Origin: Altererythrobacter sp. BO-6 | Lineage (GTDB): Bacteria > Pseudomonadota > Alphaproteobacteria > Sphingomonadales > Sphingomonadaceae | DNA length: 64,000 nt | Assembly: GCF_011047315.1 (NCBI RefSeq) | Contig: NZ_CP049259.1 | Coordinates: 558,001-622,000, forward strand | Direction of reading: 5' to 3' | The notes under the pieces: generated by a model | Databases searched by the model: none | Told to the model about the DNA's origin: nothing | Seen by the model: only the letters and a program-made list of their open reading frames with translations | Translations under genes and position numbers: made by a program | Part shown: in pieces, positions 1 to 7,146 of the stretch | How the letters are laid out: each line of letters starts with the position of its first letter | How positions within the stretch are numbered: position 1 is the first letter of the stretch

Positions 1-2
1 GT

Positions 3-86
3 CGTGTCGCTCGTGACAAGCCGTTCATTGGGTGGCTTAATCGTCACAACCTGGCTGACAAACCGCGAACACAAGAGTTGAAATGA
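3..86 (+). CDS. C-terminal fragment of an unidentified protein cut by the window edge
   Basis: An open frame enters from the left edge and ends at a TGA at 84-86. Its 27 residues include the stretch RDKPFIGWLNRHN, which has a natural mix of charged and aromatic residues and reads like a real protein end. There is too little sequence to name a family. The frame has no stop and its length fits a true C-terminus, but a chance open frame of this size cannot be excluded. The next 200 bases up to the convergent membrane gene hold nothing I recognise. Confidence 0.4.
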   Translation, partial: RVARDKPFIGWLNRHNLADKPRTQELK

Positions 87-286
87 TCGTTTTGGCTTTC
101 TAGCCGCGCAATGAATGCCGTTCCTGCCTGCTGCCTGTGAGGTCGGCGTTGCTCTGGCTAGCCATGCTTCGGAATCAGGTCGCATGAGCCGCCAGTTGAG
201 CTTGCTTTAGAATGCAGTCCAGTTGTGCGCGCGAACCGCTGGGTTTTGGATATCTGGCTATAGTTTGTCCTGCATGAGATTCACCA

Positions 287-673
287 TCACGCAAACAAGC
301 GACCGATCCGGCCAGGAAGCCCCTCCAGCATCCACTTCATAGCTATGATCGCTGCAGCGGACGCAGTGCAGTTCACAACGAGCCGGGCTGTGTCCACCCG
401 CAATCCCGGCAAGGGTCGCCGCACGAATTCCAGTGCAATCGCAAGGGCGACAAATAGCAGGACAAGGTAGCGCGTTTCGATCTGGTACTGTGTCAGGTAC
501 CGCGTGATCATGCCGGCCGCGCCAAAGGCGACCGCCCAAAACGACAGCGAGAAAATTCGTCGGTATTTCGCCATAGCGCCTCGATAGTTGGCGCAGCATA
601 GCCCGGCAAACCCTAACTTCAGCGCCGTCATGAGCCACGCTGGGCCCAGGACAACTCCAGCGTCAAACCACAA
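287..673 (-). CDS. hypothetical small integral membrane protein
   Basis: A 128-residue frame rich in hydrophobic runs, with roughly three to four membrane segments (about residues 4-27, 43-60, 67-85 and 95-115) separated by short basic loops such as YRGAMAKYRR and RRPLPGLR. The longest version starts at a TTG at 673 directly after a stop. An internal ATG at 631 gives 114 residues. Neither start has a convincing ribosome binding site. I do not recognise the family. A second, overlapping minus-strand frame (258-638) is poorer in composition and is regarded as a shadow. It lies 29 bases downstream of the 112-residue gene on the same strand and could be co-transcribed. Confidence 0.5.
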   Translation of the reverse strand: MWFDAGVVLGPAWLMTALKLGFAGLCCANYRGAMAKYRRIFSLSFWAVAFGAAGMITRYLTQYQIETRYLVLLFVALAIALEFVRRPLPGLRVDTARLVVNCTASAAAIIAMKWMLEGLPGRIGRLFA

Positions 674-702
674 AATCTAGATGCAAGTGCAATGATCCCG
701 CC

Positions 703-1041
703 TTAGTGATGCCCGGAAGAAGTCTTGCTCTCGATGCGATCGGCCGCTTCCCTCAACAATTCGGGCAGGCTGGCCCGCATTCCAAACATGTCGTAGAGAT
801 TTATCGTCGCGCCGAGCATGGCGAAACCGACCATTTCGCAAGGCATTCCCTGTCTCATAAGCTTGGCGTAGCCCGCCATCAGGGCTTCGGAAACGTCATT
901 GAAGTCGCGGAAATGGCCTGCCGGCCCGAAGTCGGCAAACATCTCAAGTTCTTCGAAAAGCAAAGCTCGAGTCTCAGTGTTTCCTTGCATATTCTTCATG
1001 TAGAAATCACCCGATCTCTTCTGCTTACTTTCGATATTCAT
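703..1041 (-). CDS. hypothetical protein, 112 aa
   Basis: A soluble, acidic, probably alpha-helical protein of unknown family. The middle (MFADFGPAGHFRDFND, then a run predicted to be helical) and the C-terminal segment LPELLREAADRIES look like genuine protein. The start at 1041 (MNIESKQ) has no clear Shine-Dalgarno sequence. An internal ATG at 999 (MKNMQGN) is possible. The start region overlaps a repeated motif: GATATTCA occurs at 1033-1040 and 1043-1050, with the inverted copy TGAATATT at 1062-1069. This could be an operator controlling the gene. No function can be assigned. Confidence 0.5.
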   Translation of the reverse strand: MNIESKQKRSGDFYMKNMQGNTETRALLFEELEMFADFGPAGHFRDFNDVSEALMAGYAKLMRQGMPCEMVGFAMLGATINLYDMFGMRASLPELLREAADRIESKTSSGHH

Positions 1042-1478
1042 TGATATTCAGCAATGCTTAATGAATATTTATTCGACTTGTAATTTCCAACGTCTGGACA
1101 CGCAATTTCGCAAATCCGCAAGGTTTCGACAATAATAAAGTTGTCGGTAGTTCGCTATTTCCAGTTCAGCCCCAAATGTGCCCGAAGCAAGGCCACTTTG
1201 ACCTAATCCTTTGGGAGGATTCGAAGTTGTGCTCTGCGCACCCCAGCGAAGGATATGCGATCATCGCATGCTGCCGTTCCGCACCAAGCGGCACGGGCAG
1301 CAGCCAGGTCGAAATGGAGCTAGTCCGAGATAGCTGTTGCGCCAATTAGGCCGGGCAACATACCGTCAAATGCCGTTTGGCTTGCTATCGGCGAACGGGG
1401 GGCATTTTACCGCTTGCTCTGAGCGCAGCGCAAGCTGCTGACAGGCGCCAGCACAGCGGTGTGGGAGGGCATCTTGAA
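1042..1478. other. gene-free divergent intergenic region with operator-like palindromes
   Basis: This 437-base gap separates the leftward 112-residue gene from the rightward GIY-YIG-like gene and shows no credible coding frame. The first part (1042-1140) is strikingly AT-rich compared with the surroundings. It holds part of the GATATTCA repeat set, a short hairpin AATCCT-TTGGG-AGGATT (1205-1221) and a near-perfect palindrome ATGCGAT-C-ATCGCAT (1255-1269) that has the shape of a regulator binding site. No promoter hexamers stood out. Confidence 0.4.
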
Positions 1479-2192
1479 ATGAGCGGACAAGAAGGAACGG
1501 CATTCATCCTGACGAACGATGCCATGCCCGGGTTTGCAAGGGTCGAGTTCACCACAAAAGATGACCTCGCGAACAAGATCAAGAAGATAAACAGGTCCGA
1601 TCTCCCGATACCCTTCCGGCTCTACTTCGCAGCCAAGGTGAACGACTGCGACCTGGTTGACCGCAATCTGCACTACCTGTTCTCGGATCATTGCGACACG
1701 CGCGATGCCCGGTTTTTCAGAATCAACCCCGACCGGCTGCGGGTGGCGATCGAATTGGCCGCTACCGCCCCCATCGCGATCGATGACGATGACATTGGAA
1801 TTTCTCCCGAGATGCGGGCACGCATGGACCAGATCAAGGCTTCACACGATGCCTCAAGGTTTGGCGCATTCAGTGCAGCGCCTGGGACTGTTCTGTATTT
1901 CACCAAGGATACCACAATCACTTGCACTGCCCTGGGCAACGGAATGGTGGAGTTTGAAGGCAAGGCGACAACTCCTGCCGAGGCAACCCGAGATGCCTTG
2001 AAAGCTATCGGTTTCGATTGGGATGAAGCCTTCGCAACGGATTACTGGCTGACACAGTCGGTCGGTCCAGCGGGCCATGGCAGGTCTGCTGAGAGCTCAC
2101 AGGCCGCTGCACATGTAGCTGAAGAGTTTGCGGTTCTTGCCACTGAGCCAGACGATTCCCCGGTAATGTTCATCCGGAACCGGAAGATTTAG
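1479..2192 (+). CDS. GIY-YIG-like (T5orf172/MUG113-type) domain protein, catalytic motif degenerate
   Basis: A 237-residue protein. Residues about 5-95 read like the T5orf172/MUG113 branch of the GIY-YIG nuclease fold: an AFILTNDAMPGFARVEF opening corresponds to the usual 'Y-V-L-x-N-x-x-MPG-L-V-K-I-G' pattern, followed by a 'PIPFRLYFAAKVNDCDLVD' strand and an RFFRINPDR segment. The second half of the active-site signature is changed (ARVEF in place of VKIGK), so nuclease activity is doubtful. The rest has no recognised domain. The start at 1479 was chosen because a strong GGGAGGG lies 10 bases upstream. An upstream in-frame ATG at 1377 lacks this. It converges on galE 66 bases away. Confidence 0.6.
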   Translation: MSGQEGTAFILTNDAMPGFARVEFTTKDDLANKIKKINRSDLPIPFRLYFAAKVNDCDLVDRNLHYLFSDHCDTRDARFFRINPDRLRVAIELAATAPIAIDDDDIGISPEMRARMDQIKASHDASRFGAFSAAPGTVLYFTKDTTITCTALGNGMVEFEGKATTPAEATRDALKAIGFDWDEAFATDYWLTQSVGPAGHGRSAESSQAAAHVAEEFAVLATEPDDSPVMFIRNRKI

Positions 2193-2257
2193 GCAATGAT
2201 CAGATCCCTGGGCGCGGCCAGTCAGCCTGAGCGGAAGCGGCCGCAAAATCGCGGGGT

Positions 2258-3268
2258 TCACGCATACCCATTCGGATTGCGCGATTGCCAGTTCCAGGTC
2301 GAACCACAAATTTCCTTCAGGCCAAGCTCGGCTCGCCACCCCAGCAGTTCACGGGCCTTGCTGGCATCAGCATAATAGCTTGCCAAATCCCCATCGCGGC
2401 GTTCCACGAACTGGACCGGGATCGGCCTGGAAGATGCTGCCTCGAAGCCCCTGACCATGTCCATGACCGAGAACGCCGTGCCAGTGCCGATGTTCACCGC
2501 TTCGCACCCAGTACTTTCGCTTATCAACTCGATCGCGGCGACATGCGCCCGCGCCAGATCCACGACATGGATGTAGTCGCGTTCGCCCGTGCCATCGCGC
2601 GTATCGTAATCGTTCCCGAACACGTTGAGGTGCGGGCGTCGACCCACAGCGACCTGCGCGACGAAAGGCATCAGATTGTCGGGGGTGCCATTGGGATCCT
2701 CGCCGATTTCTCCTGAAGAATGGGCCCCCACCGGATTGAAATAGCGCAGCAATGCCGCCGAAGCGCCTGCGGTGGCAGCGCACCAATCGGCGATGACCTG
2801 TTCGGCCACCAGCTTTGTGCGCCCGTAAGTGTTGGCTGGATTGAGCGGGTGCGCTTCGTCGTATGGCAAGTACTTGGGCTCACCGTAGACAGTGGCGGAG
2901 GACGAGAAGACGATCCTCTGGCAATGTGTGGAATCCATGGCTTCAAGCAGGCGCAAAGTGCCCAGCACGTTGTTGTCATAATATTCGAGCGGCACCTTCT
3001 CCGACGCAGCCACAGCCTTCAAACCGGCAAAGTGGATCACGGCATCCGGGCTGAATTCCGTCATGACCTTACCCAGTCGGCTGGCGTCACGAACATCCAC
3101 ATCAGCTTCGCCAAAATCAGCGTTGGCCAGCCTCCGAACGCGCCTGAGCGCTTCGGGCGAACTGTTGCAGTAATTGTCGCAAGCGAAAACCTCGTGGCCC
3201 GCCCGCAGCAGCTCTAGGATTGTGTGGCTGCCGATATATCCGGCACCGCCGGTAACAAGAACCTTCAT
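2258..3268 (-). CDS. galE: UDP-glucose 4-epimerase
   Basis: A 336-residue extended short-chain dehydrogenase that interconverts UDP-glucose and UDP-galactose in the cytoplasm with bound NAD. The Rossmann motif GGAGYIGS is at residues 7-14, the catalytic SSSAT stretch at 122-126 and the catalytic pair Y148/K152 in YGRTK. The C-terminal LGWRAELGLKEIC...WQSRNPNGY is typical of GalE. The ATG at 3268 starts the protein directly at the Rossmann fold; upstream codons in the frame are not homologous. The start overlaps the stop of the GH16 gene by four bases (ATGA), so the two are translationally coupled, which suggests a role in supplying galactose for an exopolysaccharide. Confidence 0.95.
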   Translation of the reverse strand: MKVLVTGGAGYIGSHTILELLRAGHEVFACDNYCNSSPEALRRVRRLANADFGEADVDVRDASRLGKVMTEFSPDAVIHFAGLKAVAASEKVPLEYYDNNVLGTLRLLEAMDSTHCQRIVFSSSATVYGEPKYLPYDEAHPLNPANTYGRTKLVAEQVIADWCAATAGASAALLRYFNPVGAHSSGEIGEDPNGTPDNLMPFVAQVAVGRRPHLNVFGNDYDTRDGTGERDYIHVVDLARAHVAAIELISESTGCEAVNIGTGTAFSVMDMVRGFEAASSRPIPVQFVERRDGDLASYYADASKARELLGWRAELGLKEICGSTWNWQSRNPNGYA

Positions 3269-4140
3269 TGGCCAACGGCCCCTTGCGATTCCCCCGCCCC
3301 GCACTGGGTTTCCTCACCCCGCCGCAACGGCTCGTAAAGCCGAACATAGTCGACCTCCAGCTGCGAGGGATTGGGCGTGTTCTCGATCGAATAACCAGAG
3401 CCCAGCGCCAGATTAACGAGCGGGAAAAGCGGGGCGTCGTGTTCCTTGGGCGTCGGATGCCGCCAGACCGGCTTGCGATCGAAGAAATAGGTTACGATTT
3501 CGGGGGTAACGTCCACACCGATCATGTGGAAATTGCGGGTCATTGTGCCCTCTTCGATCGGTATCTGCATGGTCCCGCCCGATTTCTTGTCGCCGGAAAG
3601 CTCGGTCGGGTTGATGTGCCAAGTTGCGAAGTAGGATGCGGGATCGTGACCGTAATATTCGATCGCGTCGATTTCGAAGCCTGTCCTGGGATCGTTGCGT
3701 GACGCGCGATTGTACAGCCAGAACGCGGCCCATGTACCAGGACCGGGGGTAACCCGCATCCGCGCCTCGAAATAGCCGTATTGCATGGCAACGCCTGCGG
3801 CTGCCTGATCGGCCGCAGAGATCAACCCGGATGTCCATTTGCCATCGCGATTGCGCCTCGCGGTTATAACAAGCTTGCCGTCTTCAATACTGAAAGGTCC
3901 ATCCGGACCCGGATCGGTGAATTGGGCATCGCCGAAGTCCCCGGCCCAGGGCGTATGTGCGATCCAGCGCTTTCCGTTGAGCAACCAGTCGCCGATACTG
4001 AGGTCGTCGAACTCGTCCGACCAGAACAGGCTATATTGGCAAAGATCCAGTTCCTCACCCTGGTCGTATTGGAGTTGCGCGGGCGAAGCGACCAGGAATC
4101 CGATCACTGCTGCAGCCAAATTTGCGGTCTTGTGCATCAT
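3265..4140 (-). CDS. exported glycoside hydrolase family 16 (endo-beta-glucanase/ExoK-like)
   Basis: A 291-residue protein. The GH16 catalytic signature E-I-D-A-I-E is at residues 156-161 (nucleophile E156, acid/base E161), preceded by the substrate-cleft strand YGYFEARMRVTPGPGTWAAFWLY and followed by the FHMIGVDVTPE and VDYVRLY segments of the jelly-roll. A short hydrophobic N-terminus (residues 5-22) suggests secretion. GH16 enzymes cut beta-1,3/1,4-glucans or galactans; bacterial ExoK-type members trim exopolysaccharide. Which glycan is cut here cannot be told. The upstream AAAGGAAGG supports a start at 4140 or at the adjacent ATG 4137. It overlaps galE by ATGA and forms an operon with it. 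Confidence 0.88.
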   Translation of the reverse strand: MMHKTANLAAAVIGFLVASPAQLQYDQGEELDLCQYSLFWSDEFDDLSIGDWLLNGKRWIAHTPWAGDFGDAQFTDPGPDGPFSIEDGKLVITARRNRDGKWTSGLISAADQAAAGVAMQYGYFEARMRVTPGPGTWAAFWLYNRASRNDPRTGFEIDAIEYYGHDPASYFATWHINPTELSGDKKSGGTMQIPIEEGTMTRNFHMIGVDVTPEIVTYFFDRKPVWRHPTPKEHDAPLFPLVNLALGSGYSIENTPNPSQLEVDYVRLYEPLRRGEETQCGAGESQGAVGQ

Positions 4141-4168
4141 GAATTCGACGCCTTCCTTTTGTCGCCCC

Positions 4169-5103
4169 CTATCTACCGAGCTCGATTAGGCTCCTGGCCG
4201 CATAGCCCGGCCATGCCAGCGGCCGGATACCCGACCGAAGCAACTCGTTCCTGTATTTCGGATTTCGCCTGGCGAAAGCGTTGACGATCGACGCTTTGAT
4301 CCGGTCGCGCCATGTGGAGTGGCCCGGCGGCATCGGTCTCAACCCTCCCATGCGAAGCAATGAATTGACCTGGTAGATCGCTGCTTCGCGGTCGATGTTA
4401 CGCATGCAGAAGTGGATGCCAAGCGTGATCGAAAGTCGCTGCCATTCTTGAAGCCATGCGCCGCACGGGTGGGATGAAGGACGCCGGTGCCGGCCCACAA
4501 GTCATAGGCATCAGCCCGATGCCGATACTCTTCCTTGCACTTGGCGCGATTGTGATCACCCATGTAATACAGTTCGATCTCTGTATCCGGCAGGATTGCC
4601 GGATCCTTCGCAGTCCAGATGCTGGCCTCGTGATCGATGTGATAGGGGGTTACCGAGCCCGGCGAAGCCATGAACACATAGGCATCCTGCCAGGTGATGT
4701 CTTCGGGCTTGACGCCTGTGAGCGCAATGATCTCGGTCATCAGATCATCCAGCAGCTGGCGATATTCCGGATCGCGCTGGACGCTGTAAAGCAGGATCCA
4801 TGAGCCGGAATTGCCGAGATCGGCGATCGCTTCATTCAGGCTGTCGAGTTCCTGCCTGATCGGCACATTCCAGCCAGCGTCGACCGGTGCAACGCTGGAC
4901 TGCCAGCGCACGCTGCGCTGGCTACGGTCTTCGAGCAGGCGCTGCGCAAGCCGCTCGAGACGCGGCAGCGAGAACAGCGGGTTACCGGCCAGATTGTGTT
5001 CGAACTGGAACGAACGTTGATTGAACAGGCCAGAAAGGTCCTGCGCCTCGATATACCTAGCCGGCGAGGTGGCGGCTTCTGCCGCTCGTAACGTAGCATT
5101 CAT
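4169..5103 (-). CDS. cupin-like/JmjC-type Fe(II) dioxygenase-like protein, frame broken near 4432
   Basis: Two adjoining frames together encode about 311 residues. The first runs from ATG 5103 (GGGGAG upstream) and contains TPYHIDHEAS with a metal-binding HxD (H155, D157) and a later H216 in TRAAHGFKNGSD, the usual facial triad of cupin_8/JmjC-like proteins. The frame then breaks, and the reading continues in another frame as SITLGIHFCMRNID... to a TAG at 4169. Adding one T to the TTT run (4432-4434 on the plus strand) restores a continuous NGSDFSITLGIHF. Substrate unknown; similar proteins occur in capsule and exopolysaccharide loci. It probably belongs with GH16-galE 29 bases downstream. 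Confidence 0.65.
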
Positions 5104-5230
5104 CGAAGGCTCCCCACCATGGCCGCAGAGCAACGATCATCGGGATAGCTGGCACCGGGCGAAAAATGCAATTTGCCTTAAGGGGTACTTCCAAGGATCG
5201 CGCCAATCGACGATCTTAATTGCGTGGGAA

Positions 5231-5246
5231 TGGTAGCGGAGGGACT
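5231..5246. other. att-like copy of the tRNA-Met 3' end
   Basis: TGGTAGCGGAGGGACT here matches the 3' end of the tRNA-Met gene at 6392 (TGGTAGCGGAGGAGGGACT), with 12 identical bases from the CCA end and the rest alike apart from a 3-base gap. A direct repeat of a tRNA 3' end 1.16 kb away on the downstream side of that tRNA is the classic footprint of site-specific integration by a tyrosine recombinase. The match is short, so the call is an inference. Confidence 0.6.
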
Positions 5247-5285
5247 ACCACTCCCTTATTTTTCAATGGTTTATTGGCGAAAATT

Positions 5286-5371
5286 GGATCGTGCCACGTG
5301 GCACGATCCTAGTACATCCACCTTGGCACGATATGGCACGACTAGTTCCCTCAGGCCGAAGATCGTGCCAA
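5286..5371. repeat. GGCACGAT repeat cluster with a perfect 24-bp palindrome
   Basis: Five copies of GGCACGAT (one with a last-base change) lie within 85 bases: an inverted pair forming a perfect palindrome centred at 5297/5298 (GGATCGTGCCAC and its mirror, 5286-5309), two head-to-tail copies at 5325-5332 and 5335-5342, and an inverted copy at 5362-5369. They lie 40-140 bases inside the att-like site and about 80 bases upstream of the cargo gene. Another TTGGCACGAT occurs at the other end (6347-6356). They could be recombinase arm-type/excisionase sites, or an operator for the gene. The 5104-5447 interval otherwise holds no gene. Confidence 0.7.
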
Positions 5372-5447
5372 CGGCAAGGGCATCGGCTTGTAAAGGGTGA
5401 GATTAACCTCATGTAATCTCGGGTATTCACAATAAGAAAGTCGCGTC

Positions 5448-6269
5448 ATGCAGGACAAGGATGAGGCAACAGACTGGATCGATGTCTGGAGCATTGAAAC
5501 GTTTGATGACGAACTCCTCGCTGAATTGGACTGCAGAGCAAGCGTCATCAGGGATTATTTCAATCGTGAGGAAGTACTCTGGGCCGAGCGTGAACAAGGA
5601 GGAGGCGATTGGCCTGAACCAGAAAACCCACATGCGGAAGGATTTATCGAGGCGAGAGAGGAAATTGGAAACCTCATGAAGCAGCGATCCATTCGCGCTT
5701 GGCACTATACGCGATTAACCGACGAGGAGATCGATGTGTTGCGGAGAGAGGGAATTATCCTCTCCAACCTTGAAAGCTTCCGAACGCGGCTAGATGCGCA
5801 GGTGGCGGCAGGATCATTCGACAGCGAAGTAGCTGATCAACTTTATGCTTCGAGCCCATTCCAAGGTGATCAACGTGATGGACGACTAAACAAGTTTTGG
5901 ATGGTCTCGCACCCATTGCCAACTTCAGACCACGGCGTACAACCACTGCTCGAAAGCTGGGGTGGCGAAGTAACCTACTTCCGGCAGAGCAGCCCTGACT
6001 TGAAAGACCTGCTTGTGGGGCTGGGGCAATCAAGGGTCATCGAAGTGCTTGTGCCGTTGGACGTGACATCCTTCGGTTTCAGCCGGGCGGGTGACTCAGT
6101 GGTCGCCACTTACGCTCGGCATATTGATTGCAGCGCCGAGCCAAAGATCTTCGACCTGTATATCGAACAAGCACTCAGTCCTGAACACGTGTTGGCGGTT
6201 CATTCTAAGGGCGAACCTAACTTCTCGGCACTCGCACGAGGCTATCCAACGGGTTTTACCTACGAATAG
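5448..6269 (+). CDS. unknown accessory protein with HYTR motif, sole cargo of the tRNA-adjacent element
   Basis: A 273-residue acidic soluble protein that I cannot name. The first 80 residues are charged and helical. The conserved-looking part begins at AWHYTRLTDEE (H86-R89), followed by LRREGIILSN, then NKFWMVSHPLP (150-158), ESWGGEV (169-175) and VIEVLVPLDV. The order 'HYTR...G...S-x-P...GGE' faintly recalls ADP-ribosyltransferase-like folds (KptA/DarT style), but no diagnostic active site can be confirmed. GC content is visibly lower than in neighbours. The start at 5448 has only a weak binding site. It lies alone between the GGCACGAT repeats and tRNA-Met. A stand-alone toxin or defence role is speculation. 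Confidence 0.7.
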   Translation: MQDKDEATDWIDVWSIETFDDELLAELDCRASVIRDYFNREEVLWAEREQGGGDWPEPENPHAEGFIEAREEIGNLMKQRSIRAWHYTRLTDEEIDVLRREGIILSNLESFRTRLDAQVAAGSFDSEVADQLYASSPFQGDQRDGRLNKFWMVSHPLPTSDHGVQPLLESWGGEVTYFRQSSPDLKDLLVGLGQSRVIEVLVPLDVTSFGFSRAGDSVVATYARHIDCSAEPKIFDLYIEQALSPEHVLAVHSKGEPNFSALARGYPTGFTYE

Positions 6270-6346
6270 ATGCCTCGCGAACTGGTGACGTTGTTTCAGG
6301 CACAACTATGCGAGAATGTCGGCCATGCGGAAGGGATCGCACAAAA

Positions 6347-6356
6347 TTGGCACGAT
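6347..6356. repeat. outlying TTGGCACGAT copy near the tRNA end of the element
   Basis: A single TTGGCACGAT identical to the copy at 5323-5332, 36 bases from the tRNA 3' end and 78 bases beyond the stop of the cargo gene. Having the same motif near both ends of the interval but nowhere else that I noticed in the window is what makes a recombinase or excisionase binding role plausible. Confidence 0.5.
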
Positions 6357-6391
6357 TGCGGTCGAAAAACCGTTATAAATCAATGTGATTT

Positions 6392-6468
6392 TGGTAGCGG
6401 AGGAGGGACTCGAACCCCCGACACGCGGATTATGATTCCGCTGCTCTAACCACCTGAGCTACTCCGCC
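6392..6468 (-). tRNA. tRNA-Met (CAT), elongator type
   Basis: A complete 77-base cloverleaf including an encoded CCA. The acceptor is GGCGGAG/CTCCGCT, the D-arm GCTC...GAGC, the anticodon stem GCGGA/TCCGC with loop ATCATAA (anticodon CAT), and the T-arm GGGGG-TTCGAGT-CCCTC. The 1-72 pair is G-T rather than the C-A mismatch of initiators, so this is not the initiator tRNA. A tRNA-Ile2 (CAT with lysidine) is less likely given the GCGGA/TCCGC anticodon stem typical of alphaproteobacterial elongator Met. Its 3' end is the probable integration site for the element to its left. Confidence 0.95.
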
Positions 6469-6548
6469 CCGAAAGGCCCGCCGGGGCAAACGCCCGCTCG
6501 GCAGGCGGCGCATTTAGGGCGCACTTGTGCCCCGGTCAACCATTTGCG

Positions 6549-7071
6549 TCACGCCTTTTGCTTTCCGCGAAACAGAAATTCGCGCACCGGCTCCCACGGG
6601 CCGCCGCGATAGCGAAACAGGCCCAGCCCGCGAAAGCGAAACGCGCCGGGCGCGATGCTGACCTGAAGGCTTTCCAGCAGTGCCTTTGCCTCCTGCGGGC
6701 TGACCTTGTTCTGGATCGTCACATGCAGACGCGGGGCATGCTGGTCCTGCCGCGTGAGCATGCCATGGAAGCGGTCGGCAATCTCGCCGCGCAGACGCAG
6801 CATCGCAGGACTGGCGAGCCGGATCGCCACCCCCCCTCCCCAGCGACATCAGGCCGGCGACCTCGCCATCCACTGGCGCAAATTCGGCTGCAAGACGCTT
6901 GCAGAGAGCCTGTAGCTCGGCCTCGCACTGCGGGGGAAGCGCGTGAAACAGTGTGACATGCGCGCTGAGGAAATTGCGTTCGGGCGGAAAATGCGCCGTT
7001 CGCAGCGCGGTGAATTCGCGCTGCAATTCAGGGGGTAGCAGCGCGGTCAGGATCAGCGGTGCATCGTCCAT
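6549..7071 (-). CDS. 2'-5' RNA ligase/LigT-family phosphoesterase, frame broken in a G7 run
   Basis: A LigT-like 2H phosphoesterase of about 173 residues with the two HxT motifs of the family, HVTLFH in the first half and HVTIQN in the second, and a closing YRGGPWEPVREFLFRG. Start ATG 7071 has GGAAGGAG upstream. The halves lie in different frames: the first reads ...VAGLMSLGRGG and the second VAIRLASPAML. Removing one base from the seven-C run at 6830-6836 (plus strand) joins them as SLGRGVAIRLAS. Family members act on 2',3'-cyclic or 2'-5' RNA ends; the substrate here is unknown. It diverges from the alkyl sulfatase gene. Confidence 0.75.
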
Positions 7072-7146
7072 CTGCAGCGCTCCTTCCAGCCGCTTGCGTC
7101 GAGCCCCCTTATCGGACAGTCTCGCCCGCAAACAAGGGAGAGGGAC

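Noticed and set aside
5323..5342. TGGCACG resembles the -24 element of a sigma-54 promoter
   Set aside because: No GC element at the required spacing follows, and the motif occurs in both orientations as a palindrome, which fits a binding site and not a promoter.
6392..6468. tRNA with CAT anticodon as initiator tRNA
   Set aside because: The first acceptor pair is not the C-A mismatch of initiators and the anticodon stem lacks three G-C pairs next to the loop.
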